A DNA stretch of 64,000 nucleotides, from positions 2,236,001-2,300,000 of the forward strand of contig JASPKZ010004202.1 of NCBI GenBank assembly GCA_030220185.1, in the 5' to 3' direction. The notes under the pieces were generated by a model, which saw nothing but the letters and a program-made list of their open reading frames with translations, made no database searches and was not told where the DNA came from. This stretch comes from Diploptera punctata (lineage: Eukaryota > Arthropoda > Insecta > Blattodea > Blaberidae). Shown in pieces: positions 54,411 through 64,000 of the stretch; the stretch's first letter is position 1, and every line of letters begins with the position of its first letter. Position numbers and translations under genes: made by a program.

Positions 54411-55551
54411 AGGAGTAGATGTTATAATTTCAAATTTAGATTGAACATCTAGCATAACTTTGCTGGGATCAAACTGGTCTAATGTGGCATGTAAAAAAAT
54501 ACTTTAAGGTGAGAGGTAAAGTAAGATAAATAAAGAGAGAAAAAAAGCTCTTAAAATTTCATTATTACCTCAACCTATTATACTTTTGTATGATCAATAT
54601 ATTGTATGGCCGATGTATCATCTTAGAATTATAACTTTCTTACGATTTAAGGTATCAAGTTGTATTTGCTGTAAATTTGTATTTGCTTTGATCGGGATAT
54701 CATTGTTCATATCCCGGTACAGGTATAAATGTTTCTCTTAAAATCTAATTTATTACTTTTATTTTTTTAACAAGACCACCTGGTACAATTAATTAATTTT
54801 AAATATAACAATATGTATTGAGTCATTCATTATTTTGAATTCTGGTTGGATGGGCGTAGCCGGAAATTGTGACATGTGAAGGACGTAGCTGAATAATTTA
54901 GTGAGAACACTTTGTACCTCAATTATATTTCGAACGACACATTTTCGGATTTATGTGTAAGCGCTGCACTCATGAACGAATTGAAGTAGACCTATACAGT
55001 CAAACCCGTGTACAGGGTACAAATTAATTATATCAAAGAAATACACCTGGTTGTACAGAGATGCAGACAAGAATATTTGACAGGAAACTAAAATTTGATG
55101 CCATAGTTCCATCAAAGCTGTGGAAAATGTGTTGCATTTTTTCATGTATTACATTTTTATTTTATTAGTTTTGTCTCGTCATTCATTCGGGGAGGCCCAC
55201 CATGTCCTTGTGTGGTCATAAAAAGTTTGTTATCCACAGTTCAAAATCACTTTCTTGACAGGTTGTGTCGCTGTGGCTTGTAAAATGTACAGCCTTTGAA
55301 ATAATTGATGGTGCACAGATAATTTTCAAGACTCAGAACGAAGCCACTGCGCATGATCAGAGATCAGCTATTTGGTTCACAAGTATACAACTATTTGAGA
55401 AACTAAAATCCGTTCTATTTCGTTGTGTGTCTGCAATGCAAAATAATTTCGTGTAAATAAGTAGTGCGGTAAATACTGAAAATAAAACAATGCAAAGCAA
55501 ATGAAACAAAAGAAAGAAAATTAATTGAAATAAGGACGTGAAATAAGGAGG

Positions 55552-55553
<2 letters not shown>
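54411..55553. other. Nothing recognised
   Basis: Over 1.1 kb without a repeat partner in the window or a motif-bearing frame. The frames at 54951 and 55265 look like chance. Confidence 0.3.

Positions 55554-55621
<68 letters not shown>
55554..55621. repeat. (AG)n microsatellite
   Basis: An almost perfect ag run of about 66 bp. Confidence 0.95.
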
Positions 55622-55623
<2 letters not shown>

Positions 55624-55624
55624 C

Positions 55625-55690
55625 ATGGCAGCGGGATCAAACACGCGACCTTATACACCGGAAACAGAAGTTCCCTCCACTAGACCACAA
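55625..55690 (-). repeat. tRNA-like SINE head
   Basis: The minus strand reads tggttgtggtctagtggagg, then gtcgcgtgtttgatccc, an A/B box-like pair. Probably a SINE head whose body is lost. Confidence 0.45.
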
Positions 55691-55877
55691 CCATCCCTGC
55701 TAGGAATTGCCTGCATGAAGCGATGCAATACTCCAGGACTTACTTGTATAATGAAATTAGATATGATCTTCACTTAATTTAAATTCATCAAACGCGTTTT
55801 GTATTAGTAGTGGAAATAAATAATTTTGTGATGCCATGTGTTTTGTAAACAAAGTAATGAGACGTTATAATCGTTAT

Positions 55878-55881
55878 TCAT

Positions 55882-55940
<59 letters not shown>
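55878..55940. repeat. (TA)n(TG)n microsatellite
   Basis: A ta run followed by a tg run. Confidence 0.95.
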
Positions 55941-55942
<2 letters not shown>

Positions 55943-56046
55943 TTGTGTATATAGGGAAATAAATTAATTAAAGGAAACAGCTTTTATATATATATATATG
56001 AATGAAAGATGTTTCCTTTAATTAATTTATTTCCCTATATATATAC
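55941..56046. repeat. Short inverted repeat
   Basis: The left arm tagggaaataaattaattaa and its complement near 56017-56036 flank a ta-rich loop. No TSD seen. Confidence 0.65.
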
Positions 56047-56215
56047 AAATAGAGCTAAAGAAGACAGACCAATGGACGGGAGAAGAACAAGAGGAAGACC
56101 AGCCAAGAGATGGATAGACAGTGAATGCACATCGAGTACGTCTTCCTCCGAGGAGTGATTTTGGAAATAAACAGGATGAAAATCCTACAAATTAAGTTTA
56201 AGAAGAAGAAAGAAG
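56047..56215 (+). mobile_element. LINE-10 3' end
   Basis: The frame gives EDRPMDGRRTRGRPAKRWID, then SECTS, and a gaagaagaa tail. Matches 19794-20165 reversed. Confidence 0.75.
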
Positions 56216-56456
56216 ATATACAAATATATTTATATACGGGTAACGAAGCCTGGTAACATGTAGGCATTATGAAAATTAACGACATAATTAGAAAATATGT
56301 ATTCCTGGCCAGGATAGAACGTGGGCCCACATCGTCGCAAGAGGAGATCTTACCGACTGCTCCATTGAAGCGAAATGATACAAATGTTGCACGGGGAGTG
56401 ACTTACGCCACCAGATTTATACTCAAACGAATCAGTACGTGTAACAACATACTGGT

Positions 56457-56987
56457 GTGAATCGCTCTTCAAAAATTAACTTTCCATCGTCAAGAGTTGC
56501 GCCATCATGTTTTTCAAACGCTGTGCGTATAAGGCGAGAAGTTAAACCGAGTCAAATAATCCAAGCGCGGAGAGACACTAATTTGCTAAAATGTGCAAAT
56601 TGCAAGGAGTCCGGTCACCCGGCGTCCTATAGAGGCTGCCCTGCTTTCAAGGCAGCCCTTGAAGCTTATAGCAGGGTAGCTAAACCCATCCACAATCCAA
56701 AAAAGAAACCATCCATAAGTGATCCCATCCCAAATCCAATTGTAAATCCAACTCAAAGAAAGACCTTCACATCCGTGAAGGTCGATCCAAGAGTTTCCTT
56801 CACCCAAGCTTTGCAGACTGGTACTGCTTCCAGAACAACTCAAGAGAACAGCACTGCTAAAGCAAAGGGCCAGCAATTGCCAATAGGTAGCTTAAGTGCA
56901 CGTGGGGAGGAGATTATCCGGGATGTTCAGCCTTTATTGGCTTTATTTCTCTCCAGGAGGAAATATAGAGAAGATACTCACTCGTGA
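56457..56987 (+). mobile_element. Jockey-like LINE ORF1 fragment (zinc knuckle)
   Basis: The 176-codon frame contains KCANCKESGHPASYRGCPAF, a C-x2-C-x4-H-x6-C knuckle followed by the YRGCPAF block typical of the last gag-type knuckle in jockey-clade ORF1. It then has a Pro/Ser-rich tail, DPRVSFTQALQTG and EEIIRDVQPLLALFLSRR. The two preceding knuckles and the RNA-binding fold are not visible, so it is 5'-truncated. ORF1 proteins bind element RNA and accompany it to the nucleus. No ORF2 follows. Confidence 0.82.
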
Positions 56988-57415
56988 AATGAGAGACATC
57001 GGAGAGAAGTTTGTTGGCACTTTTATGCACAGATCTTAATTAAGATGCTAAGAATCTGAGGTGCTAAAGAAATACAAACCAGTCAGTCCGCCACTGTTAT
57101 TTACAATGCGCAGTAATTTTTCTGCAGCCCATAATTTATCCTCCTCTTCATTTTATTTGAACCAGGTGACGAGTTGGATACGTTTGGACCACACAGGTTT
57201 GACACCCACAAGAAACACATTCCAGGCCATAAAGCTAAACTATATTTCATGCCAAATGACTTGACAACCCGCTGAATCCTCAGTTAGTTGTACTTAAACG
57301 TTTTTATAATCTTTATAAGTAAACTTGTACTAAGAAGTTAAGTTCGACTGGAAGACAGTAAAGTTCAAATTTCTTTCCCGGAGTTCTATTGAAATTGTAC
57401 AAATATTGGATATCT
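56988..57415. other. Nothing recognised
   Basis: It may include the junction downstream of ORF1. No RT motif found. Confidence 0.3.
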
Positions 57416-58868
57416 TCATGCGAGGAGATACTAAGAGCCAACACGCACACTCTATTGAGTAACACTAAGAAATTGGGACTAGAAATAAACATTAACAAAA
57501 CTAAATATATGATCTTCTTCTTCTTCTTCAGCTTTCTCCACTTCTAGGTTTACCGTCTCCAGTTTCCATTTATCTCTATCATTCCAATCTCCTTCCAAAT
57601 TCCTTCCATCCATTATAGTTCTGACATAGGTTTTCCATTTCCATCTTGGTCTGCCACGTTTATTTCTTCCAGGGGGTGACCATTGGTATATAATTTTGGG
57701 TCATCTTTCATTTTCCATTCTTTGCACATGGCCATACCATTTAAGCGTTTGATTTTCAATCCTCTTAACAACAGATGTGGTGGGCGATATTCATTTCTCT
57801 CCGAAGGAATTCATTTCTTATTTTATCCTGTCTTGTTTTTTGGAGGCTTCTTCTAAAATAATCAAATTCAACTGTTCTAATTTTATTCTTTTGTAATTCC
57901 GTCAAAGACCAAGTTTCACTTCCATATAATAAGATATTCTGTAGTATGCTGTTATAAATTTTCATTTTAATTTCCTTTGTAATATTTTTATTCCAAATTA
58001 TTCCATGCAATTGCCATTGCAATTTTAGTCTGAACATCTCTTTCACACGTACCTAAACTTTTAATTATTGACCCAAGATATTAAAAAAATTCACTTTTTT
58101 TATTTTCCCTGTTTTGAGTAGAAGGTCATCCACATCCTTTCCCAAACACATATATTCTGTTTTTTGTAAATTTATATTCAGTCCCCATAATGTATGATCA
58201 TACAAAGGAATAAATTATATAATGGAAATGGACAGATAATGACAAATGAAGGAAATTTTTGAAGAAGTGGCTGAATTCAAATATCTAGGAACAATAATTA
58301 CAAGTAGGAATGAGATGCACAAAGAAATTAAACATAGGCTCAATTGTGGAAATGCGTGCTATTATGCATTACAGGGACTCTTGTCGTCCCAACTTCTCTC
58401 AAAATAGGCTTGCGTTAAATTTAAAATATATAAAACTGCTATTCTCCCAGTTACATTATATGGATGCGAAACACGAACTGTTACATCAAGAGAGGAGAAA
58501 AATTACGATTGTTTGAGAATAAATTTCTTAGGAATATGTGAATAGAGAAGACTGCATAACAGAGAACTACATTATCTTTATAGGAAATCAGATATAATAA
58601 GAACAAGTTAAGTCTAATAGGCTGCGATGGGGGGCATGTTGCACAAATGGGGATTGAAAGAGGGTCATGGAAACCCCTTGTAGGAAAACCAGAGGGAAGC
58701 GCCCAGAAGGTAGGCCAAGAATGAGATGGGAAAAAAACATTAACCATTATATGAGGGAAATAGATTATACATGGAATGATTAGAAAACATTAGCTCAGGA
58801 TAAGGGCGTATGAAGAACTTATGCCCGCATGATCATGACCCTATGGGTTCGATAGTACCAGTGAGTTA
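57416..58868 (+). mobile_element. LINE-1, split by LINE-5
   Basis: 57416-57511 (KKLGLEININKTKYM-like) and 58189-58868 (EEVAEFKYLGTIITSRNEMH, then EIKHRLNCGNACYYALQGLL) are contiguous in LINE-1. The end has many stops. Confidence 0.82.
57512..58188 (-). mobile_element. LINE-5 inserted in LINE-1
   Basis: The minus frames include HGIIWNKNITKEIKMKIYNS, then ILQNILLYGSETWSLTELQ and GRNKRGRPRWK, with a gaagaagaag tail at the left. The flanking tatgatc occurs on both sides. Confidence 0.83.
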
Positions 58869-58879
58869 GTTAGTTTATT

Positions 58880-59145
58880 AGAATGACGACACAACAGGAC
58901 GTTGGATTGGAAGAGGAGCAGAAGATCAACTTCATTACCGGTGGCCTCCCAGGTCACCCGACCTAACCCTGTGTGATTTGCATGTGGGGTTACGTAAAAT
59001 ACCGTGTTTTTATCCCCCCTATGACTGACACTCTTGAAAATCTGCGACATCGAATTGTTGAAGCTGTGAATTCGATAACTAGAGACCAGCTGATTCGTGT
59101 GTGGCAAGAAATGAGCACCGTTTTGTTATTTCTCGTGTAACACAT
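58880..59145 (+). pseudogene. Transposase C-terminal fragment (Tc1/mariner-like)
   Basis: Broken frames read GRWIGRG, WPPRSPDLT.CD (the P-P-R-S-P-D-L block that holds the second catalytic Asp and leads to the last acidic residue in this transposase group), then TLENLRHRIVEAVNSITRDQ, LIRVWQEM and VTHGM. It matches the kind of protein whose N-terminus is at 43606-43880. Two frameshifts are present. Confidence 0.72.
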
Positions 59146-59269
59146 GGAATGTAGCAATTGATTATACCACCAAAAAAAGAAACCACTGTTTGCACTTTCT
59201 TAAATGTATTTTTTCCCAGGTAATAACATTCCAGAAAATATAATTGTCATATTTACATCATACGACATC

Positions 59270-59638
59270 AGAAAAGAGTTAATATACAGTTTGATGTGTT
59301 TCATTTTTTCTCCACTAGAGAGCATTCTTACAATATTGCGTTCCTTTGGCAATAAATAGTATGATCTGGTTGCAGTGATAAACAAAAGAAGCAGATGAAG
59401 CGTATCAATCGTTTCTCATTTGTTGTTTTCAAACATCGCCGTTTACATTAAATATATACATATTTTAAAATAACTATAGTTAAATAATGATTTGTGGATA
59501 AACAGCTTAATTTTATTCGTTAAATGGTCCTAACAAATGCCACTCTTGATTTCCAAATTCTCTAGATAAATTCACTCCTCACTTCGTGAGTCGTGAATTT
59601 ATTGATAATTTGGAAATCACTCGTGGCATTACTTATGA
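59270..59638 (+). repeat. Repeat H, second copy
   Basis: Homologous to 32940-33260. The right end (59585-59628) is the inverse of the left-hand end tgatttccaaattatcgat seen at 33208-33226, so the element has terminal inverted repeats. Confidence 0.6.
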
Positions 59639-59967
59639 TCCATCCATAGTGATTCTGCCCGAAGGCAGGTCCTTCACTGCAATCATAGCATTTTCATGCT
59701 ATGCTTGCAGCTTTACTAGGGAATTGTGTAGGTGTGGTAGCTTCCCGTTGCTTTCCACACCGGTGAAGGATGATGATAATGATGATGATGATGATGGCCA
59801 TATGATTTTGGGGACCGTTTGGGCCTTAAAGTTTTCCTGACATTTGTCTTACAGGTGAGGAAAAACCCCGATAAAACCTCACCCAGAAAAACTGCCCCGA
59901 CCGGGGATCGAACCCGGGCCCGCTGCATGACAAGGCAGCACGCTACCTCGAGACCACAGCGGTAGAC
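59639..59967 (-). mobile_element. SINE-A with 10-bp TSD
   Basis: Complete reverse copy. TSD ttacttatga at 59629-59638 and 59968-59977. This defines the element ends: about 329 bp. Confidence 0.9.
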
Positions 59968-60084
59968 TTACTTATGATAAATACAATAAATGATTTTACC
60001 GTAAAACGTCTGTTTTATTTCTTTCGTGTGTTTGGTTTCCCCCTTTTTGTTTATTTGGTTATTAATGAGTCTTTCTTTCTTTCT

Positions 60085-60289
60085 CGTTTTCTTTTTTGTT
60101 TACACTGTTCTACCTTTTTGTTTTACCTTTGTTAACCGTTTTATCTTATTCATACATACAAGCACAAGAGAGGACACACACCCAGACCCAAGGTGGAGAT
60201 TTTAAAATCCCCTACCCCGCCGGTAATCGAACCCGGGTCGCCGGAGTGGAAGGTAGGGACTCTACCGCCTACGCCACGGCGACGCACAT
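60085..60289 (-). mobile_element. SINE-G copy 1
   Basis: The minus head tcgccgtggcgtaggcggta, then cgggttcgattaccgg, and the body gtgtgtcctctcttgtg. Tandem with the copy at 60357-60561. Confidence 0.8.
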
Positions 60290-60356
60290 AAATTCTTTGA
60301 ACCGGGATTTGAACCCTGGATCCCTAGTTTTACAATAACACCATGTTGTAATTTTT

Positions 60357-60561
60357 TTTCATTTTTCTTTCGTTTACACTGTTATTCCTTTTCGTTTTAC
60401 CTTTGCTAACATTTGTATCCTATTAACACATACAAACACAAGACAGGACACACACCCAGACCCAAGGTGGAGATTTGAATTCCCCTACCCCGCCGGGAAT
60501 CGAACCCGGGTCGCCGGAGTGGAAGGTAGGGACAGTACCGACTACGCCACGGCAACGGACA
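60357..60561 (-). mobile_element. SINE-G copy 2
   Basis: The same head (gttgccgtggcgtagtcggt) and cgggttcgattcccgg. The bodies align end to end with copy 1, with a different short spacer holding another tRNA-like fragment (60295-60345). Confidence 0.8.
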
Positions 60562-61487
60562 TTTAAAATATACATACTGTACACAAATGTAATTTACGTA
60601 TCTAAACCAACTGGGTGGGAGGTAGTAATGACATTACCTCGTCCAGCGCTTAAACGAAGCACCGCAGCAAAAAAGTTCCATTAACGAAACGTGTTTAAAA
60701 TAATGTTATCTATCAGCTGCCAGAGTTTGTGGGTCTAATTTTGGGACACCCTGTATAGATTCCGAATGGATTTTGAATTATCTGATCAATCACTCGGTTT
60801 AATACAAAACTTAGTACCGGTACGTGAAATTATCGGTAAGAATCATAAAGACAAAATCAGCTCACAAGCATCCAAAAAGAGAAAAAATATCAGAAAGTAT
60901 GCTAGAGATGTGGACGACATTTATAACATATTGTCAGTTAACAGAAAACTTTATTTGGAATGTGAAATCAAATGATCCACGGTATTTGTTACAAGTGCCC
61001 GACCAGACACGAACACAGGTAACCTTGCTTACCGGCTGTCTGCAGCACATTCCTGCAAGTTCCAGTGAAGCTAATTGGAAAGAGAGAAAAAAACACTCTA
61101 TATATAGGATTTAACTCTTCTAGAAAATAGCATTGCGCTGATGGACCTGGTCTTGCTGTAGTGAACGTGTTTTTTTATATGTAATATCGATTTATTAGTT
61201 AATTAATTTTAAATAAACAATTATTAAATTTAGTTTCAGATATAACTTTACCAAGAAAGTGGGTGCCTGATTTATGATAAAATATCATTACGGTACATAT
61301 AAATAACTCACACATATTTAATACAATTAGGGGTGAACTCAATTTCTGTACAGGGGTTGACTAAAATTTCATTTGAACTCCTACAACATTCAATTTCTGC
61401 AGTATTTAATTTAATATTGTTCTAGATTTTAATTCCCATTTTTCTGCTCTAACTTATGTCATTGTACTCCTTATAATTGTATTAAAA
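60562..61487. other. Nothing firmly assigned; two overlapping small frames
   Basis: The plus frames 60766-60975 and 60824-61114 overlap in different frames. The first is Lys-rich (KISSQASKKRKNIRKYARD). No family recognised. Confidence 0.3.
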
Positions 61488-61489
61488 TG

Positions 61490-61524
<35 letters not shown>

Positions 61525-62034
61525 CATCATCATCATCATCATCGCCCTTTCAAGTATTAGGCCCAGTGTCCCGTTACGGTCTCCCGCCATCTCCGAAAAG
61601 GTCGACCCACAGATCTTCTGCCTCGAGGAATGTAGTGAAGAATTTGTTTTGGTATTCTGTGTCGATCCATGCGCTGAATATGGGCTAGCCAGTTGTTTCT
61701 ATATTCTTGGAGGTATTCAGGTATAGGTACGATGTTTAACTCTCTGGCTATTGTTGAATTTCTTTGGTGGTCTAGAAGGCTATAACCTGCAGTTCGTCGC
61801 AGAAATTTCATCTCCGTGGCTGTAATATGACGATCATCCTGAGTTCTGATGGTCCAAGCTTCACTGCCATAACAGATTATGGGTCTAGCGAGAATTTTAT
61901 AGATTTTCATTCTTGTGTGTCTCTGCACTTTTGATGGTTTAAAAACTTGGTTGATAATTCTTAAAGCTTTATTATAGTTTTGTATTTTAAAGGATATATC
62001 ACATTCCTCATTATAAGTTAGATTATATCCTAAG

Positions 62035-62085
<51 letters not shown>
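61488..62085 (-). mobile_element. LINE-6, RT C-terminus
   Basis: The 199-codon minus frame 61557-62156 contains KYLGYNLTYNEECDISFKI, KILARPIICYGSEAWTIRTQ, FLRRTAGYSLLDHQRNS, RRSVGRPFRRWRETVTG. (TTA)n(TCA)n on the left is its tail. The (TTA)n at 62040-62082 forms the Asn run and may be an expansion inside the element. Confidence 0.88.
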
Positions 62086-62086
<1 letters not shown>

Positions 62087-62099
62087 TATTATTTTTTGC

Positions 62100-62694
62100 A
62101 CCTGGAAGAATTAGAAGAACAATAGGGGTAGTTGAATGATGACATAAAATTGACACAATAAAGTCGAATTGGATAGTTTTAACCCCTTAAAGTGACGCAG
62201 TTGGACAAGATCCACGTCCTTGCTCTTGAGAAGCAAGTTGTCTCAAATGTCAAGCGATCGAATGCAGAAACAAGGTCACAGTACATGAAATTCACTAAAT
62301 AACCCCGAGTCATGGTCAATATACCAACAACTAACTCAGTGCCATAATGATTCATGTTCTTAACAAATTAGTGTAATTTCTTTCATGAAAGCAGTGCGCC
62401 ATAAAATATGTAAACACTTTTAATTTTACGCTAGAACAAATTAGCTAAGTAAAAACTGCTTCATACTGTCTTGTTTTTGTTTTTACCCCGTCTGTTCTAT
62501 ATTTCCTTTGAGTAGTATGTCGAGGAAATTATCTTGTCTTGTTTTCTTCTCGGATTCAAAGTTTTATTATATATTGAATATATAATAATTTTATTTAGGG
62601 CCTATTTGTTTCTACTATGAAGAAACAAAATTTACTTACATTAAGCGGCATTCCAATTGGCGGCTCAATGTCAATTACACTGAGCAACAAAAAA
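62100..62694. other. Nothing recognised
   Basis: No supported feature. Confidence 0.3.
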
Positions 62695-63835
62695 ATAAAC
62701 TTTTTTTTTGTTTCAGAAAGAAAAATATATTATTCTGATAGTTTTTTTTCTGAATTCAACTATAATATAGGTTTTTCTCTATCACGCAAGGTTTCTGAGA
62801 GAGTTTCAAACACTTGAATATTTTCTACATTCATAACTACACAATATTCGAACATTCGGACTCACCTAGAAAGTAAGAAATGACGATTTTCTGCTATATA
62901 TCGCCTGTGGAGCATCCCTCTTGATGGTCCAACAATAATCATCATCATAGTACATTCACGAACTTAGGCCATTTGTTGACCTGTTTCGGTCTCAAGAGAA
63001 ACACCATCCAAAAGTCTTTTTAGTGGACGTCCTGGTCTTCTTCTTCCTGCAGGTTGATATCTTAACATTTGTTTGGGTATCCTGTGATCTTCCATTCGAT
63101 GAACATGTTGCATCCATCTTGACTTATAATCAGAAATTTTGTTTTCTAAAGGTTCCATGTGTAATTCTTCTAAGATGTCTTCATTTTTTGTGATCTAGTA
63201 GTGTGTATCCTGCAGTCCTCCGAAGGTATCTCATTTCACCAAATCTAAGTCTCTGTATATCCTTCTGTTTCAACGTCCATACTTCGCTACCATACAAAAG
63301 AGTTGGAAGAGCCAGTGTTTTGTACACTTTTAATCTTGAATGCTTTTGGACTAACTGTGGCTTGAAGATAGAATTTATTAACCCTAAAATTCTTAAAAAT
63401 TTAGATATTTTTGCATTTACATCCTTTTCTTCTTCATATGAGATATTGCATCCTAGATATGTAAAATTATTCACCTGCTCCAAAAGTTTATTGTCCAGTA
63501 CAATTTTACTTCTGACAGGATCTACACCTTGAAATGCCAACAATAATCGGTCAGCATATTAGGATTCAATTTGCCTTGATATCTGTTTTCCATAGCTGAA
63601 ATCTCCTGAGTTAGCTCATTTGGTTTTATTTTACAATGGACAAATGGACGAAAAAACGTTTATTAACAAATAATTATTTAAATCCATTAATTGAAATTGA
63701 AATAAAACAAACTGTGGGTGATGGAGAAATTCTGAATACATATTTGAAAACACGATAAAAAACTGCATTAAGTACAACTATTGGTACTCATGAGACAAAA
63801 ATCATGTTGACCAGTGTTATCTGTCTCATCGTGTA
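62695..63835. repeat. Repeat I, copy split by LINE-4
   Basis: 62695-62940 and 63537-63835 rejoin to match 42763-43330. The minus-strand ORF remnant (DYCWTIKRDAPQ) is broken by the insertion. Confidence 0.75.
62941..63536 (-). mobile_element. LINE-4 with 12-bp TSD
   Basis: The minus frames read FQGVDPVRSKIVLDNKLLEQ, NNFTYLGCNISYEEEKDVN and the GRRRPGRPLKRLLDG end. One frameshift lies near 63185. TSD ccaacaataatc at 62929-62940 and 63537-63548. The element is 5'-truncated at the VLDNK region. Confidence 0.9.
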
Positions 63836-63942
63836 ACTTCACAACAATGATTGTTTCCCATTTCCATACAATGACGTTCCCTTGTGCAGGTTAGAATCAC
63901 TTGTGTTTTTCTCTTTTCTGTTCAACAAGTAAAAAAACTGAT

Positions 63943-64000
63943 GGTGGTACAGGACTAGAAGGCCCTTGGCCTACAGCCTCTTATCCATATATGTCAGTCA
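63943..64000 (-). mobile_element. SINE-C, cut by the window edge
   Basis: The sequence acaggactagaaggcccttg, then gcctacagcc, is the terminal part of SINE-C. The rest lies outside. Confidence 0.6.

Noticed and set aside
55357..55644. Minus frame with a long SL repeat
   Set aside because: It is the (AG)n microsatellite read in frame.

Overview
The window looks like nuclear DNA from a large, repeat-rich insect genome. There are GT-AG introns, a multi-exon CLIP-type trypsin-like protease, many tRNA-derived SINEs, several LINE families with insect-type reverse-transcriptase C-termini, a Penelope-like remnant, a Tc1/mariner-like remnant and a mitochondrial 16S insertion. A polyneopteran such as a cockroach would fit, but I infer that from the general style of the repeats; nothing here proves the species.

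One host gene can be reconstructed with confidence, on the minus strand. It is a CLIP-domain serine protease (proclotting-enzyme type). Its exons, in transcript order, are 27742-28009 (CLIP domain, first three Cys), possibly a 52-nt exon at 25568-25619, 16360-16995 (end of CLIP, long Pro-rich linker, R|IVGG activation site), 11618-11706 (catalytic His), 7189-7324, 5031-5169 (catalytic Asp), 4081-4226 (Asp189) and 3098-3250 (catalytic Ser and stop). The signal-peptide exon and promoter were not found; they lie upstream of 28009, inside or outside the window. The product would be a secreted zymogen of an extracellular protease cascade.

Nearly everything else is transposable elements, many nested with readable target-site duplications (TSDs). 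For this report I name them SINE-A to SINE-H (tRNA-like), LINE-1 to LINE-14 (3' ends of non-LTR elements), repeats C, D, G, H and I (two or more copies, class unknown) and foldback elements. LINE-1 and LINE-2 are nested in each other reciprocally. The LINE-1 copy at 44105-46093 holds both a SINE-A and a LINE-2.

The most unusual signal is a set of palindromic foldback elements of about 150-350 bp (2522-2812, 6385-6669, 6907-7164, 17053-17208, 24088-24300, about 34013-34230, 46387-46735). Their arms differ from copy to copy, yet they share one architecture: inverted arms, a single unpaired tail on one side, TSDs of 10-16 bp where seen, and in each arm a core of the form YTGANGA - short hairpin - GAAAC. 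The same core occurs in the Penelope-like 3' end (49209-49234) and in repeat C. It resembles a hammerhead ribozyme core but is not canonical. I interpret these as non-autonomous, possibly Penelope-derived, retroelements.

Region by region: 1-3097 repeats beyond the 3' end of the protease; 3098-28009 protease gene with TE-filled introns; 28010-40140 nested LINE-1/SINE clusters; 40250-40445 mitochondrial insertion; 40795-46735 nested LINEs, SINEs and a DNA transposon; 46850-54410 LINE, SINE-D and Penelope remnants; 54411-57000 sparse, ending with a jockey-like ORF1; 57416-64000 nested LINEs, a transposase fragment, SINE-A, SINE-G and repeat I with an inserted LINE-4.
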